Shown: positions 53,250 to 61,843, counted from the first letter of the stretch. The stretch: DNA of 64,000 nucleotides from Candidatus Sulfotelmatobacter kueseliae (GCA_900290255.1 OMOD01000141.1:29891-93890); one strand, 5' to 3'. The notes: generated by a model from the letters alone, not told the origin. A program made the numbers and translations.

Positions 53250-54662
53250 TCATTTCTTGTAGATGACTCCGCCCTTCATCACGAAACTGACGTTCTCGAG
53301 AACGCCGATGTCCTCCAGCGGATCGCCCGGCACGGCAACCGCGTCCGCCAGATATCCCGGTTCCAGCGCCCCGATCTGCCCGTCCCACCCCAGCAGTTTC
53401 GCGCCGTTCAGCAGATCTGCCTGCAGCACCGCCAACGGAGACATCCCATACTTCACCATGAGCACAAACTCCCGCGCTTGCGTACCATGCGGGAACGGCC
53501 CTACGTCCGACCCAACCGCCATGGGGACGCCGGCGGCAACTTGTTTCTTGAAGTCTTGAATTTTTACCTCGAGCATTTCGCGCTCGCGCGCAGCCTGCGC
53601 CGCGGTCGGGGCATGTTCCGAGAAATATTCGAAGATCGTAAACGTCGGCACGGCGAAAATCTGCTTCTCCTTCATCAACCGCATCGTCTCGTCGGCAAGC
53701 TGGTTGGCATGATCGATCGAAGCCACTCCCGCTTGCGCCGCGAAAAGCGTCCCCGGCTCTCCGGTTGCATGCACGGCAATGCGCTTGCCCACACGCGCCG
53801 CTTCTTTTACCGCGGCTTCCAGCTGAGCTTCGGTGTACTGATAAACCGTCGTGAACTTCCCCTCCCGAATCCGGTCCGGCCCGGTCTCATAGATCTTGGT
53901 GAAGTCCGCGCCTTCCTTGAACTGCTGCCGCAGCACGGCGACCAGCTCGTCCGCGTTGTTTGCATATGTGGCGTTGGGCAGAACGTGTTGCTCAGGATTG
54001 TAGCCAATCGCATCTTCGTGACCGCCAAGGATGTTTACCGCGTTCCCGCTGATGCGCAGCCGTGGCCCCGGGATGAGCCCCTCGTTAATTGCATTGCGCA
54101 CTGCGGTGTCGGCCGAGCCCGCGCCCTCGGTCCCCATGTCGCGCTCGGCGGTAAAGCCGGCCATCAGGTCATTACGCGCCGCCAGCGTCGCCAGGATCGT
54201 GCGCTGTGGCACCGATTCCTCGACTGTCTGCAGATCCTCCGCCCCGGGATGCAGAAACAGATGGATGTGCGCATCGATCAATCCCGGAAGCAGCGTGCGA
54301 TCCCCCAGGTCAATGACTTCCGCACCCGGCGGCCGACTGACTGAACTTCTCACTTCGACGATGCGCTCCCCCTGAACCAGCATCTCGCCAGGCTTGATCA
54401 TGTGGCCGTTCTTAACGTCCAACAGACGAGCCGCGTGCAGCACGATCGGATGAGGAGCCGCAGCCGGCGTCTGTCCGCGAGCAACCACGATTAGCAGGCA
54501 GAACAGAAAAAGAGTGAGCAATAGAAATGCCTGGGTGGGGAAAGTCGGATTTTGGGTGGCGCAGCGCTTTAGCGCTACGATAAGCGGTCTGTTTTCAATG
54601 ACGGCTTCAGCCGCTGAAGTTCCACCTCTTCCGCAGACTGGTCTAAAGTTTCGAGTAGTCAT
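53250..54662 (-). CDS. Exported metal-dependent amidohydrolase (imidazolonepropionase-like)
   Basis: About 470 residues. The TIM-barrel metal ligands are visible: DAHIHLFLHPG (HxH), FTKIYETGP (Lys), AVHATGEPG and ASIDHANQL (His), and GSDVGPFPHG (Asp). A hydrophobic signal (FLLLTLFLFCLLIVVA) precedes the enzyme, so it is periplasmic or secreted. The ~40 residues before that signal are translated from a palindromic repeat, so the start at 54662 is doubtful and a start close to the signal is likely. The substrate is unknown; related secreted enzymes hydrolyse dipeptides or cyclic amides. Confidence 0.75.
   Translation of the reverse strand: MTTRNFRPVCGRGGTSAAEAVIENRPLIVALKRCATQNPTFPTQAFLLLTLFLFCLLIVVARGQTPAAAPHPIVLHAARLLDVKNGHMIKPGEMLVQGERIVEVRSSVSRPPGAEVIDLGDRTLLPGLIDAHIHLFLHPGAEDLQTVEESVPQRTILATLAARNDLMAGFTAERDMGTEGAGSADTAVRNAINEGLIPGPRLRISGNAVNILGGHEDAIGYNPEQHVLPNATYANNADELVAVLRQQFKEGADFTKIYETGPDRIREGKFTTVYQYTEAQLEAAVKEAARVGKRIAVHATGEPGTLFAAQAGVASIDHANQLADETMRLMKEKQIFAVPTFTIFEYFSEHAPTAAQAAREREMLEVKIQDFKKQVAAGVPMAVGSDVGPFPHGTQAREFVLMVKYGMSPLAVLQADLLNGAKLLGWDGQIGALEPGYLADAVAVPGDPLEDIGVLENVSFVMKGGVIYKK
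54556..54625. repeat. Palindromic repeat at the 5' end of the amidohydrolase frame
   Basis: It contains AGCGCT-TT-AGCGCT (54563-54576) and CTTCAGC-C-GCTGAAG (54605-54619) separated by a GATAAGCGGTC spacer. The composition is typical of the window's intergenic palindromes, yet the reading frame continues across it without a stop. Confidence 0.65.
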
Positions 54663-54821
54663 ATCGCCCGCGATGGTACCACCTCGTTTCCCCTGATTCC
54701 ACACCGGCCGTCTGCATCAGCTCTTCTTCGCGTCCTTCGCGCCGCCTTCGCGATCTTTGCGGTCAAGCACGATCTCCAATTGCCGCAAAAGTGCTCCAGT
54801 TTTACCTGATGCGGCCCCAAC

Positions 54822-54837
54822 TGTGATCCTAATCACA
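54822..54837. promoter_or_regulatory. Perfect CRP/FNR-type palindrome upstream of a small membrane gene
   Basis: TGTGATCCTAATCACA is a perfect TGTGA-N6-TCACA palindrome with an inner GTGAT/ATCAC symmetry. Its centre is about 71 bases before the start at 54901, a position suitable for activation. Confidence 0.65.
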
Positions 54838-54900
54838 ACACGCAGTACCGAGAATCACGACACAATCCACACCCGGCGGGCGAAACTCAATCAGCTGCTT

Positions 54901-55308
54901 ATGGCCGAGTTTGCCGTCCTCACCAACCGCAAGCGCGCCGTGATCGCGCTCGCTCACTCCTTGGTTTTCCTGGGGATAGCGGTCCACGGCTTTGCCTCGC
55001 CGCGACCGGCTTTGGTGCTCCACGCGCCTGGCGCAGTTTCGGGCATGATTCTGGTCGGGATCTACCTCATCGTGGCCTCCATCCTCGGCTGGCTGGTCGC
55101 TATTTCGCGCTGTGCCGCCGAGCGCCTGTACTTCGCGCTCTGCACCAGCAGCGCGAGCTTCGGCCTGCTGCGCACCATCTTCGGCGACGCCGCTCTGCCC
55201 GTCGCGCAGTGTGGGCGGGTGGTCCTGCTGACTTCGGCAGTCGTGGTCGGCGTCTGGATTTTCCGTTTCTTCTCGCGCCTCGTGCCTGAAGACATACTGT
55301 CCGAGTAA
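54901..55308 (+). CDS. Small membrane protein, unknown function, probably CRP/FNR-controlled
   Basis: A 135-residue protein with four hydrophobic segments: VIALAHSLVFLGIAVHGFA, SGMILVGIYLIVASILGWLVA, FALCTSSASFGLLRTIF and VVLLTSAVVVGVWIFRFF. The ATG at 54901 is chosen because the in-frame sequence before it is not coding-like and holds the operator palindrome. No catalytic motif was recognised. It is convergent with the GcvH-like gene, with a shared hairpin between them. The upstream palindrome links it to redox or carbon-signal control. Confidence 0.65.
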   Translation: MAEFAVLTNRKRAVIALAHSLVFLGIAVHGFASPRPALVLHAPGAVSGMILVGIYLIVASILGWLVAISRCAAERLYFALCTSSASFGLLRTIFGDAALPVAQCGRVVLLTSAVVVGVWIFRFFSRLVPEDILSE

Positions 55309-55323
55309 CCCATTCTCCCAAAA

Positions 55324-55358
55324 GCAAAAAAGGCCGCCCGGGAAAGATTCCGGGCGGC
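55324..55358 (-). terminator. Terminator hairpin of the GcvH-like gene
   Basis: GCCGCCCGG and CCGGGCGGC (55333-55341 and 55350-55358) form a perfect 9-bp stem. On the minus strand it is followed by CTTTTTTGCTTTT, an intrinsic terminator tail for the gene at 55415-56089. On the plus strand no T-run follows. Confidence 0.75.
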
Positions 55359-55414
55359 GATTCAGGAGGCTTCGGGCGAGGCTTACCCGGCCGTCGCTTG
55401 CCTTAGACAACGGC

Positions 55415-56089
55415 TTATGAAAGAAAGAATTCCTTGGTCAGCGTGGCCCAATCCTGGTCGGGCAGATGCTGCGTGATGTCGTCAACCGCCACGCCGCCAT
55501 CCTGCGCCAGCGCACTCGCCATCGCGATCGGCATCCTCTTCCGCAGCCGCAGCGCTGACTCTTCGGTCCATACGCGCGCCAGCATACCGCCGAGCAGGTT
55601 ACGGAAGTTGGTCTTGGCGTCAGGGGCCTGGACGGTCAGCAGCCAGCCTTCGCCAAAAGGATCCTTCCGCGCCAGTTCTGGATCTTTCACCACAGCTTCA
55701 TTGATGTCGCTCACCGTACCTTCGATCGGCGATACCATGTCCACTGACTTACCGTCCCGGAAAATCGTCCAAATCTTCTGTCCCTGACGGATCCAGCGCC
55801 CCCGCTGTGGCAGCGCGATGCTGTCAATCTTGCCCACCAGCTTCGACGCAAAATCATCCATGCCCACGCGCACCAGGTCGCGGCTTTCGCTCAGCGCCCA
55901 GGTGTGTCCTGCGTGATAACGCAAATTCTCAGGAACCTGGAAGCCCGCAACCAATGCCGGGACGATGCGCGGCGCCGCTTCACGAAGAACGGCTTGCAGC
56001 ACAGGTTGCTTTGCGGTCTGTCTTTGAGTGCGTACGTAATCAATAAGTAGGAAGATTCCGAATGTCATGAGTACCAGAATGACTGTCAT
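55415..56089 (-). CDS. Membrane-anchored GcvH-like (lipoyl-fold) protein
   Basis: A 224-residue protein. Residues 1-18 form a transmembrane anchor (MTVILVLMTFGIFLLIDYV), then a ~50-residue linker, then a glycine cleavage H-like domain (HTWALSESRDLVRVGMDDF, WIRQGQKIWTI, VDMVSPIEGTVSDIN, FGEGWLLTVQ). In true GcvH the lipoylated Lys sits in ESVKA before the SPVSG turn; here the nearest Lys (GKSVDMVSPIEG) is one residue off unless a gap is assumed. It is divergent from the HybA-like ferredoxin operon, so a lipoyl or scaffold role in electron transfer is more likely than glycine cleavage. The ribosome site is GAGGTGAG. Confidence 0.7.
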   Translation of the reverse strand: MTVILVLMTFGIFLLIDYVRTQRQTAKQPVLQAVLREAAPRIVPALVAGFQVPENLRYHAGHTWALSESRDLVRVGMDDFASKLVGKIDSIALPQRGRWIRQGQKIWTIFRDGKSVDMVSPIEGTVSDINEAVVKDPELARKDPFGEGWLLTVQAPDAKTNFRNLLGGMLARVWTEESALRLRKRMPIAMASALAQDGGVAVDDITQHLPDQDWATLTKEFFLS

Positions 56090-56722
56090 AACTCACCTCG
56101 CCCGGAACGCCCTCTTTCTTTGGGGGCGCTCGTCGCCTTTCCTAAAGGCAATCTCCAGGCCAAACCCAGCTGTGCCCCGGGACGGCCAGTCTGACGTTCT
56201 GTATCTGTCTATTTGTCAACGAGATAGCGGGGACGACTTCCATCTGGTGAAGAGCTTGGCGCGAAAACTCAGCAGCGACACGCGATGAAAGTCGCAACAG
56301 GAAGTCAAGTGCGGGCAGCGGGACTAGGCTGTCGTGGTTCTCCGAAGGGTTGTCGTATCAATAAGTTGAAGGGCAAGCCGGTTGCTGCTGCAATTTTCAT
56401 CAGGCTTCGATGCAAAAAACAACGCCGCCAGCGTTTTTGCCAGAGCCCCGAAAACGTATTGATCAGTATCACGCGCAAAAGTGACGCGGGTCACGGCTGA
56501 GAAGTTCTTAATCGTTGAAACTGTTAGCTGTCCGAAACTGCTGAATTTCGCGACAGCCTCTGATCTGATGAGGTTAGCAGCTCACTGCCGGTTCCGGTTT
56601 GGTCAGGTTACTCCGGTAACCGTGGGCCTCTCCCTCCATTATTCAGTTCAAGCCGTCAGCGGAACTACTTTTCCGGGCGGGCTTTGTCTGCTCGAACAGG
56701 CCTGCCCGAGGAGATATTCTTC
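56090..56722. other. Divergent intergenic region between GcvH-like and HybA-like genes
   Basis: About 630 bases without coding-like frames. It holds the GTGA-N6-TCAC palindrome at 56481-56494 and small hairpins in the GcvH-like leader (GCCTTT-AGG-AAAGGC read on the minus strand). No known riboswitch consensus was recognised. Confidence 0.4.
56481..56494. promoter_or_regulatory. CRP/FNR-like palindrome upstream of the HybA-like operon
   Basis: GTGACGCGGGTCAC is a GTGA-N6-TCAC palindrome about 235 bases before the HybA-like start. The core half-sites equal those at 14056 and 54822 although the spacer differs. Confidence 0.5.
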
Positions 56723-57505
56723 ATGGGCAAAGCACTCTTATACGATTCCACAATGTGCATCGGCTGCAAGCAGTGCGAACAAGCCTGCGCCGATCAAAAC
56801 AAACTGCCCTATAGCGAGGCAATCGCAGCCGAGTCGGTGCAATCCGCACATAAGTACACGGTTGTCCTGACGAAGGGCGACAAGTTCATGCGTCGGCTGT
56901 GCATGCACTGTGAACATCCCGCGTGCGCCTCAGCCTGTCCGGTTGGAGCTCTGCACAAAACAAAAGAAGGTCCAGTCGAATACGACGTGTGGAAGTGCAT
57001 CGGCTGCCGTTATTGCATGGTAGCGTGCGCCTTCAACCAGCCTAAATACGAATGGGGCTCGCTGAATCCGCGCGTGCGCAAATGCATTATGTGTCCGGAC
57101 CGTGTCGTGGCCGGCAAACAGACAGCATGTGCCGAGATTTGTCCCACCGGCGCCACCAAGTTTGGCGACCGGGACGATCTCATCAAGGACGCGCAGGAGC
57201 GCATCCGGCAGAATCCATCCACCTACCTTCCCCGCATCTACGGACTCAACGAAGTTGGCGGAACCTGCGTCCTCATTCTCGCGGGCGTGAAAGTGGAAGA
57301 GTTCGGCTATCCCGCCTCGGAGAAAATCGGCGACACCCCCATGCCGGAATACACCGGGCGCGTCATGGAGAAAGTTCCGGACTTTATTCCCGTATGGTCG
57401 CTTGTCCTGGGAGGCATTTATTGGATTTCACATCGTCGCGACGAGGTGGCTGCCGCCGAAGCTGAGGAGCGGGCGCGAGAAGGGAAAAACGGGAGTACGC
57501 GATGA
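56723..57505 (+). CDS. HybA/DmsB-like four-cluster ferredoxin with C-terminal anchor
   Basis: A 260-residue iron-sulfur protein. Four [4Fe-4S] sets are visible: CIGCKQCEQAC, CMHCEHPACASACP, CIGCRYCMVAC and CIMCPDR with CAEICP. The arrangement is that of HybA/NrfC/DmsB electron-transfer subunits. The segment PVWSLVLGGIYWI near the C-terminus is a probable membrane anchor. No Tat or Sec leader is evident. ATG at 56723 follows CGAGGAG. Its stop overlaps the NrfD-like gene (ATGA). It would transfer electrons between the quinone-reactive partner and a catalytic subunit, but no such subunit is encoded nearby. Confidence 0.85.
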   Translation: MGKALLYDSTMCIGCKQCEQACADQNKLPYSEAIAAESVQSAHKYTVVLTKGDKFMRRLCMHCEHPACASACPVGALHKTKEGPVEYDVWKCIGCRYCMVACAFNQPKYEWGSLNPRVRKCIMCPDRVVAGKQTACAEICPTGATKFGDRDDLIKDAQERIRQNPSTYLPRIYGLNEVGGTCVLILAGVKVEEFGYPASEKIGDTPMPEYTGRVMEKVPDFIPVWSLVLGGIYWISHRRDEVAAAEAEERAREGKNGSTR

Positions 57506-58698
57506 AAATCAAGCTTACTTTCTGGCGAGTTGTATTCCTGGTGATCATGGCCCTGGGCATTTATTCCACAATCATTCGCTATTCCCGTGGCTTGGGCACA
57601 GCTACAAACATGTCGGACCAGTTCCCCTGGGGCTTCTGGATCGGCTTCGACTGCCTGTGCGGCGTCATGTTGGCCGCCGGCGGCTTTTGCATCGTGGGTG
57701 CAGTCTACCTGTTCAATGTCAGAGGGCTGCACAGCGTCGTGCGTCCCGCAGTGTTGACGGCGTTCCTGGGCTATCTGCTTTTTATCGTCGGCCTGCTGTT
57801 CGATCTCGGACGCCCCTGGTTCATCTGGCACCAGCTCATCTACATGAACCCGCGCTCGGTCATGTTCGAGGTGGGCATGTGCGTCATGACCTACACTACC
57901 GTGCTCTTCTTTGAATTCCTTCCCAACGTGTTCGAGCGGTTCAATCTCCACACGCCGATCAAGTGGATTCACAAGATTTACCCGGTATTGATCGTGCTGG
58001 GCATCCTGCTCTCAACCCTGCACCAGAGCTCACTCGGATCGCTGTACTTGATCATGCCCAGCAAGCTCCATCCTTTCTGGTACTCGCCCGCTCTGCCGTT
58101 CTTCTTCTTCGCTTCGGCGGTTGCAGTCGGGTTGGCCATGACCATCTTCGAGTCCACGCAAAGCTCGAAGGCCCTGGGGCGCCAGCTCGAACTTTCGGTT
58201 CTGGTCCGCCTGGGCGGAGCCTTACTGGTCGCTCTCTGGGTCAATGCTCTGCTTCGTTTCGAAGATTACTTTCATCGCGGCCTGCTCCGCCAGATCGTTA
58301 GACCCAGTTATGAAGCGTACTTCCTGTGGCTGGAGCTGGCGCTCTCGTTCGTGATTCCAATTACCCTGCTCAGCTTCAAGAAAATCAGACTGTCGCCCAA
58401 CGGCTTGTACCTGGCGTCCGTCATCAGTCTGTTTGGCTTCATCACCAACCGCCTCAATGTCAGCGTCATTGGTTTCGAGACCTACGTCGGACACCATTAC
58501 GTGCCGAAGTGGACGGAGTTCTCGGTGACCCTGATGATCGTTGCCATGGGTTTCGCCCTGTTCCGGCTGGCGGTGCAGTATCTGCCCATCTTCCCCAAAG
58601 AGGAGTTAGTTTCGGAGCAGTTGGATGCGGAGCTGCTGTCTAAGGTAAAGACGGTAACCAGCCCAGCTGTTCCGGCCTTGGAGAATGCCGGAAACTGA
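57502..58698 (+). CDS. NrfD/HybB-like polytopic quinone-reactive membrane protein
   Basis: A 398-residue integral membrane protein with about ten hydrophobic segments (VVFLVIMALGIYSTII, GFDCLCGVMLAAGGFCIVGAV, AFLGYLLFIVGLLFDLG, and further ones). The PWGFWIGFD and FDLGRPW segments and the HQSSLGSLY loop match HybB-type members of the NrfD family, which exchange electrons and protons with the quinone pool. It overlaps the ferredoxin gene by four bases. It contains no heme-binding His pairs of cytochrome b type. The sensor kinase gene starts within its last bases. Confidence 0.88.
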   Translation: MKIKLTFWRVVFLVIMALGIYSTIIRYSRGLGTATNMSDQFPWGFWIGFDCLCGVMLAAGGFCIVGAVYLFNVRGLHSVVRPAVLTAFLGYLLFIVGLLFDLGRPWFIWHQLIYMNPRSVMFEVGMCVMTYTTVLFFEFLPNVFERFNLHTPIKWIHKIYPVLIVLGILLSTLHQSSLGSLYLIMPSKLHPFWYSPALPFFFFASAVAVGLAMTIFESTQSSKALGRQLELSVLVRLGGALLVALWVNALLRFEDYFHRGLLRQIVRPSYEAYFLWLELALSFVIPITLLSFKKIRLSPNGLYLASVISLFGFITNRLNVSVIGFETYVGHHYVPKWTEFSVTLMIVAMGFALFRLAVQYLPIFPKEELVSEQLDAELLSKVKTVTSPAVPALENAGN

Positions 58699-60429
58699 AC
58701 CAACTCGGATACGCTGGCAGCGTCTGACGCATAGTCTCAGCGCCAAGCTGAACCTGCTTCTGCTGGGCACGATGGTCATCATCTTTGCCCTGCTCGGATA
58801 CCTCAACGTCCGTCTGCACCGCCAGCATCTGGAACAGATCACGCTGCAAAGCGCCGAGCGCGTCAGCGACGTGATCCGGCACAGCACTACCGACTACATG
58901 CTGCGCAACGACCGCGAGGGCCTTTACCGCTCCATCCAGACCATGGCCAGCGAGCCGGGCATGGTGAAAATCCGCGTCTTCGACAAGGAAGGCAGGATCA
59001 CCTACACCACCGATCCAACTGAGCTCAATCATGTGGTGGATAAGAGAGCCGAGGCCTGCTACGCCTGCCATGCCCAATCGCAGCCGCTGGCGCGGCTGAA
59101 CCCTGCCATGCCCAATCGCAGCCGCTGGCGCGGCTGAACCGCCCTGACCGCTTCCGCATTTACCGCAATCCCGCAGGAGCGCGCGTCCTCGGCATCATTA
59201 CTCCCATCGAAAACCAGCCTGCCTGCTCCAATGCCGCCTGCCACGCCCATCGTGCCGACGAACAGATCCTCGGCGTGCTCGATACCGATCTCTCTCTGCA
59301 GACGGCCGACGTACAGCTCGCCGAGAGCAGCCGCCGCATGATCGCCTACACCGCCTGCGCTCTGCTGTTGATCGCTCCGCTGAGCTGGTTCTTTGTCTGG
59401 CGGATCGTCGGTGTTCCTGTGACTGCACTCCGCCGTGGCACCGAGCGCCTGGCGGCCGGCGATCTGGGTTACCAGATTGATGTGCAATCCAAGGACGAAA
59501 TAGGCGAACTGGCCGATTCCTTCAACGGCATGAGCCGCCAGTTGCAGTCTGAGCACAACGAGAACGTGGCCTGGACTCGCACCCTGGAACAGCGCGTCGA
59601 GCAAAAGACTCGTGAGCTCAAACGCGCCCACGAGCATGCCCTGCACACCGAGAAGATGGCGTCCATCGGCAAGATGGCCGCCGTGCTCGCTCACGAAATC
59701 AACAATCCCCTTTCCGGCATTCTTACCTACGCCAAACTGCTGCGAAAGTGGATCGACCGCGAAGAACTCGACCGCCAGAAAAGCGGCAGCGAAGCCGGCG
59801 TGCGCCGCTACCAGGAGATTTGCGACTCTCTCGATCTCATCGCCAGCGAGAGCCGCCGCTGCGGCGATCTGGTCAGGAACCTGCTCACTTTTTCCCGCGC
59901 CACTCCCATGAACCTGCAGGCCACCGACGTGAACCAGGTCATCGACCGGAGCGTGCGCCTGATGCAGCACCAACTCGATCTCGCTGGCATTCAAGTGCAA
60001 CCGCAACTGGATCCCGCTCTGCCGCACGTTCTCTGCGATGCCGCTCAGATTGAGCAGGTGCTCGTCGCCCTGGTGGTCAACGCCATGGATGCCCTGCCGC
60101 AAGGCGGCAATCTCTGGATCATCAGCAGCGCCAGCCGCGAAGACAATTGCGTCCGCATCGTGGTCCGTGACGACGGCACGGGCATCGCGCCTGAAATTCT
60201 GCCTCACCTCTTCGAGCCCTTCCTCACCACCAAAGAGACCGGGCGCGGCGTGGGGCTGGGCCTTGCCATCAGCCACAGCATTCTGGAACGTCACAACGGA
60301 AGCATCGAAGTGCAATCCGAAATTGGCCGCGGCACGACCTTCACCGTAACTCTGCCCTGGGACGCCGAAGCGGACACGACCGCTTCCTCCCCAGCCAGCG
60401 AAATTGCCGCTGCCCCGAGCCGGAGGTGA
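58685..60429 (+). pseudogene. Heme-motif sensor histidine kinase, frameshifted by a 38-bp duplication
   Basis: The N-terminal part (58685-59137) has a membrane segment (LLLLGTMVIIFALLGYL), a sensor domain and a heme-binding-like CYACH (Cys125, Cys128, His129), then stops early. The rest continues in another frame from 59140: a second motif CSNAACH, a second membrane segment (ACALLLIAPLSWFFVW), HAMP (~RRGTERLAAGDLGY), HisKA with HEINNPLSGIL (phospho-His) and an ATPase domain (GTGIAPEILPHLFEPF, GVGLGLAISHS). Removing one copy of the 38-bp repeat leaves 1707 bases, 568 codons plus stop, in one frame. The NtrC-type regulator follows, so this is its cognate kinase. Confidence 0.85.
59064..59139. 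repeat. Exact 38-bp tandem duplication inside the sensor kinase gene
   Basis: Two identical copies, 59064-59101 and 59102-59139, each starting CCTGCCATGCCC and ending GGCTGAAC. The unit length is not a multiple of three, so the second copy shifts the frame and produces a stop. It lies directly behind the first CxxCH motif. Confidence 0.95.
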
Positions 60430-60434
60430 TCAAC

Positions 60435-61790
60435 GTGGAAGCACAAGGGAAGCTACTGATCGTGGATGATGAACTGAGCGTCCGCGATTCTCTCGGAAAA
60501 TGGTTCCGCGAGGAAGGCTACGAAATCGGCACGGCGGAAAGCGCCAGCGACGCCCTTACCCGCATGGCGGAAAACAAATGGGACCTGGCTTTGCTCGACA
60601 TCAAGATGCGCGGCACTGACGGCATTGAACTGCAGCGCCGCCTCCATGAACTGGATCCTGATCTGATCGTCATCATCATGACCGGCTACGCCTCGGTGGA
60701 AACCGCCGTGACCGCGCTGAAAAACGGCGCCTACGACTACGTCAGCAAACCGCTCGACCCTGACGAAATCGCGCATCTGGTAAAGAAGGCTCTGGCTCAC
60801 CGCCGGGCCGAGAAAGAGAACGTCCGCCTGCGCGAAGCAGTCGCCGAGGCCACGCGCCCCGGTGATCTGGTCGGGCAAAGTCCGGTTATGCGCAAAGTCC
60901 TCGAGGCCATCGAAACCGTCGGCCCCACCGACGCCAACGTTCTCATCACCGGCGAGAGCGGCACCGGCAAAGAGCTCGCCGTCCGCGCCATTCACGCCGC
61001 CAGCATGCGCCGCTTCCACCCCCTGGTTGTCATTCACTGTGGCGCCCTGACCGAGACGCTGCTCGAAAGCGAGCTCTTCGGCCATGAGAAAGGCGCCTTC
61101 ACCGGGGCACAATACCGCAAAAAAGGAAAGTTCGAAATCGCTGAAGGCGGCACCGTATTTCTTGACGAGATCGGCGACATCAGCCTCAAGACTCAAACCG
61201 ATCTTCTGCGCGTGCTGCAGGAGCGCGAGATCACCCGCGTCGGCGGCAACCAGGTCATCAAAGTCGACTTCCGCTGCGTGGCCGCCACCAACAAGAATCT
61301 CGAAAGCATGATCGAAGAGGGAACGTTCCGTCCTGATCTTTATTACCGTCTCAACGTTTTTCATATCGAACTGCCGCCACTGCGTGACCGGCGGGAGGAC
61401 ATTCCCCTGCTCGTCGAGCATTTCGTGCAAAAGTTCTCCCTGGCCATGAACAAACACGTCACCCGCATCGCACCTGCCGCCATGAACCAGTTGCAGCAGC
61501 AGCCCTGGATGGGCAATGTTCGCGAGCTTGAGAACGCCGTGGAGCGGGCCATGGTCGTCGCCCAGGAGCCCGAACTTCGCGAGCAGGACTTCATTTTCAA
61601 GTCGCAGCCTTCGCCCGCTCCCAACGGTAAGTCCCTGGACGAAATCGAGCGCGCCCACATCCTGCACGTGCTCGAGGAGTGCGGCGGTAACCAGAGCCGC
61701 GCCGCTGAAGTGCTCGGCATCGACCGCGTCACTCTCCATCACAAACTGAAACGCTACGGTTGGTCGCGCACCCCGGTCGGAGCGCAATGA
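60435..61790 (+). CDS. NtrC-family sigma54-dependent response regulator
   Basis: A 451-residue regulator. Receiver domain with [11 protein letters not shown] and phospho-acceptor Asp55 in LALLDIKM, the Lys in [11 protein letters not shown]+ domain with Walker A GESGTGKE, the sigma54-contact loop [11 protein letters not shown], Walker [12 protein letters not shown] and sensor [15 protein letters not shown]-terminal helix-turn-helix ([16 protein letters not shown]). It activates sigma54 promoters when phosphorylated by the upstream kinase. GTG at 60435 is chosen because GGAGG lies 8 bases before; an alternative GTG at 60426 overlaps the kinase stop. No sigma54 promoter was recognised in the window. 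Confidence 0.9.
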   Translation: MEAQGKLLIVDDELSVRDSLGKWFREEGYEIGTAESASDALTRMAENKWDLALLDIKMRGTDGIELQRRLHELDPDLIVIIMTGYASVETAVTALKNGAYDYVSKPLDPDEIAHLVKKALAHRRAEKENVRLREAVAEATRPGDLVGQSPVMRKVLEAIETVGPTDANVLITGESGTGKELAVRAIHAASMRRFHPLVVIHCGALTETLLESELFGHEKGAFTGAQYRKKGKFEIAEGGTVFLDEIGDISLKTQTDLLRVLQEREITRVGGNQVIKVDFRCVAATNKNLESMIEEGTFRPDLYYRLNVFHIELPPLRDRREDIPLLVEHFVQKFSLAMNKHVTRIAPAAMNQLQQQPWMGNVRELENAVERAMVVAQEPELREQDFIFKSQPSPAPNGKSLDEIERAHILHVLEECGGNQSRAAEVLGIDRVTLHHKLKRYGWSRTPVGAQ

Positions 61791-61843
61791 ATCGGCATGG
61801 CTTGAAAAGTCAGAAGTCCGTTGTGGGAGTCACGGTTTGAAAG

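Noticed and set aside
53199..54344. A 381-codon plus-strand frame opposite the amidohydrolase.
   Set aside because: The minus-strand amidohydrolase has conserved metal ligands throughout; the plus frame is Arg-rich antisense noise.
56090..56220. A riboswitch in the leader of the GcvH-like gene.
   Set aside because: Small hairpins are present but no c-di-GMP, glycine or other known aptamer consensus was recognised.
60453..61787. A 444-codon minus-strand frame opposite the NtrC-type regulator.
   Set aside because: All domains of the plus-strand regulator are intact, so the minus frame is a codon-bias shadow.
56703..61790. Sigma54 (-24/-12) promoter for the NtrC-type regulator's target.
   Set aside because: No TGGCAC-N5-TTGC pair was recognised upstream of the nearby genes; a computed scan would be needed.
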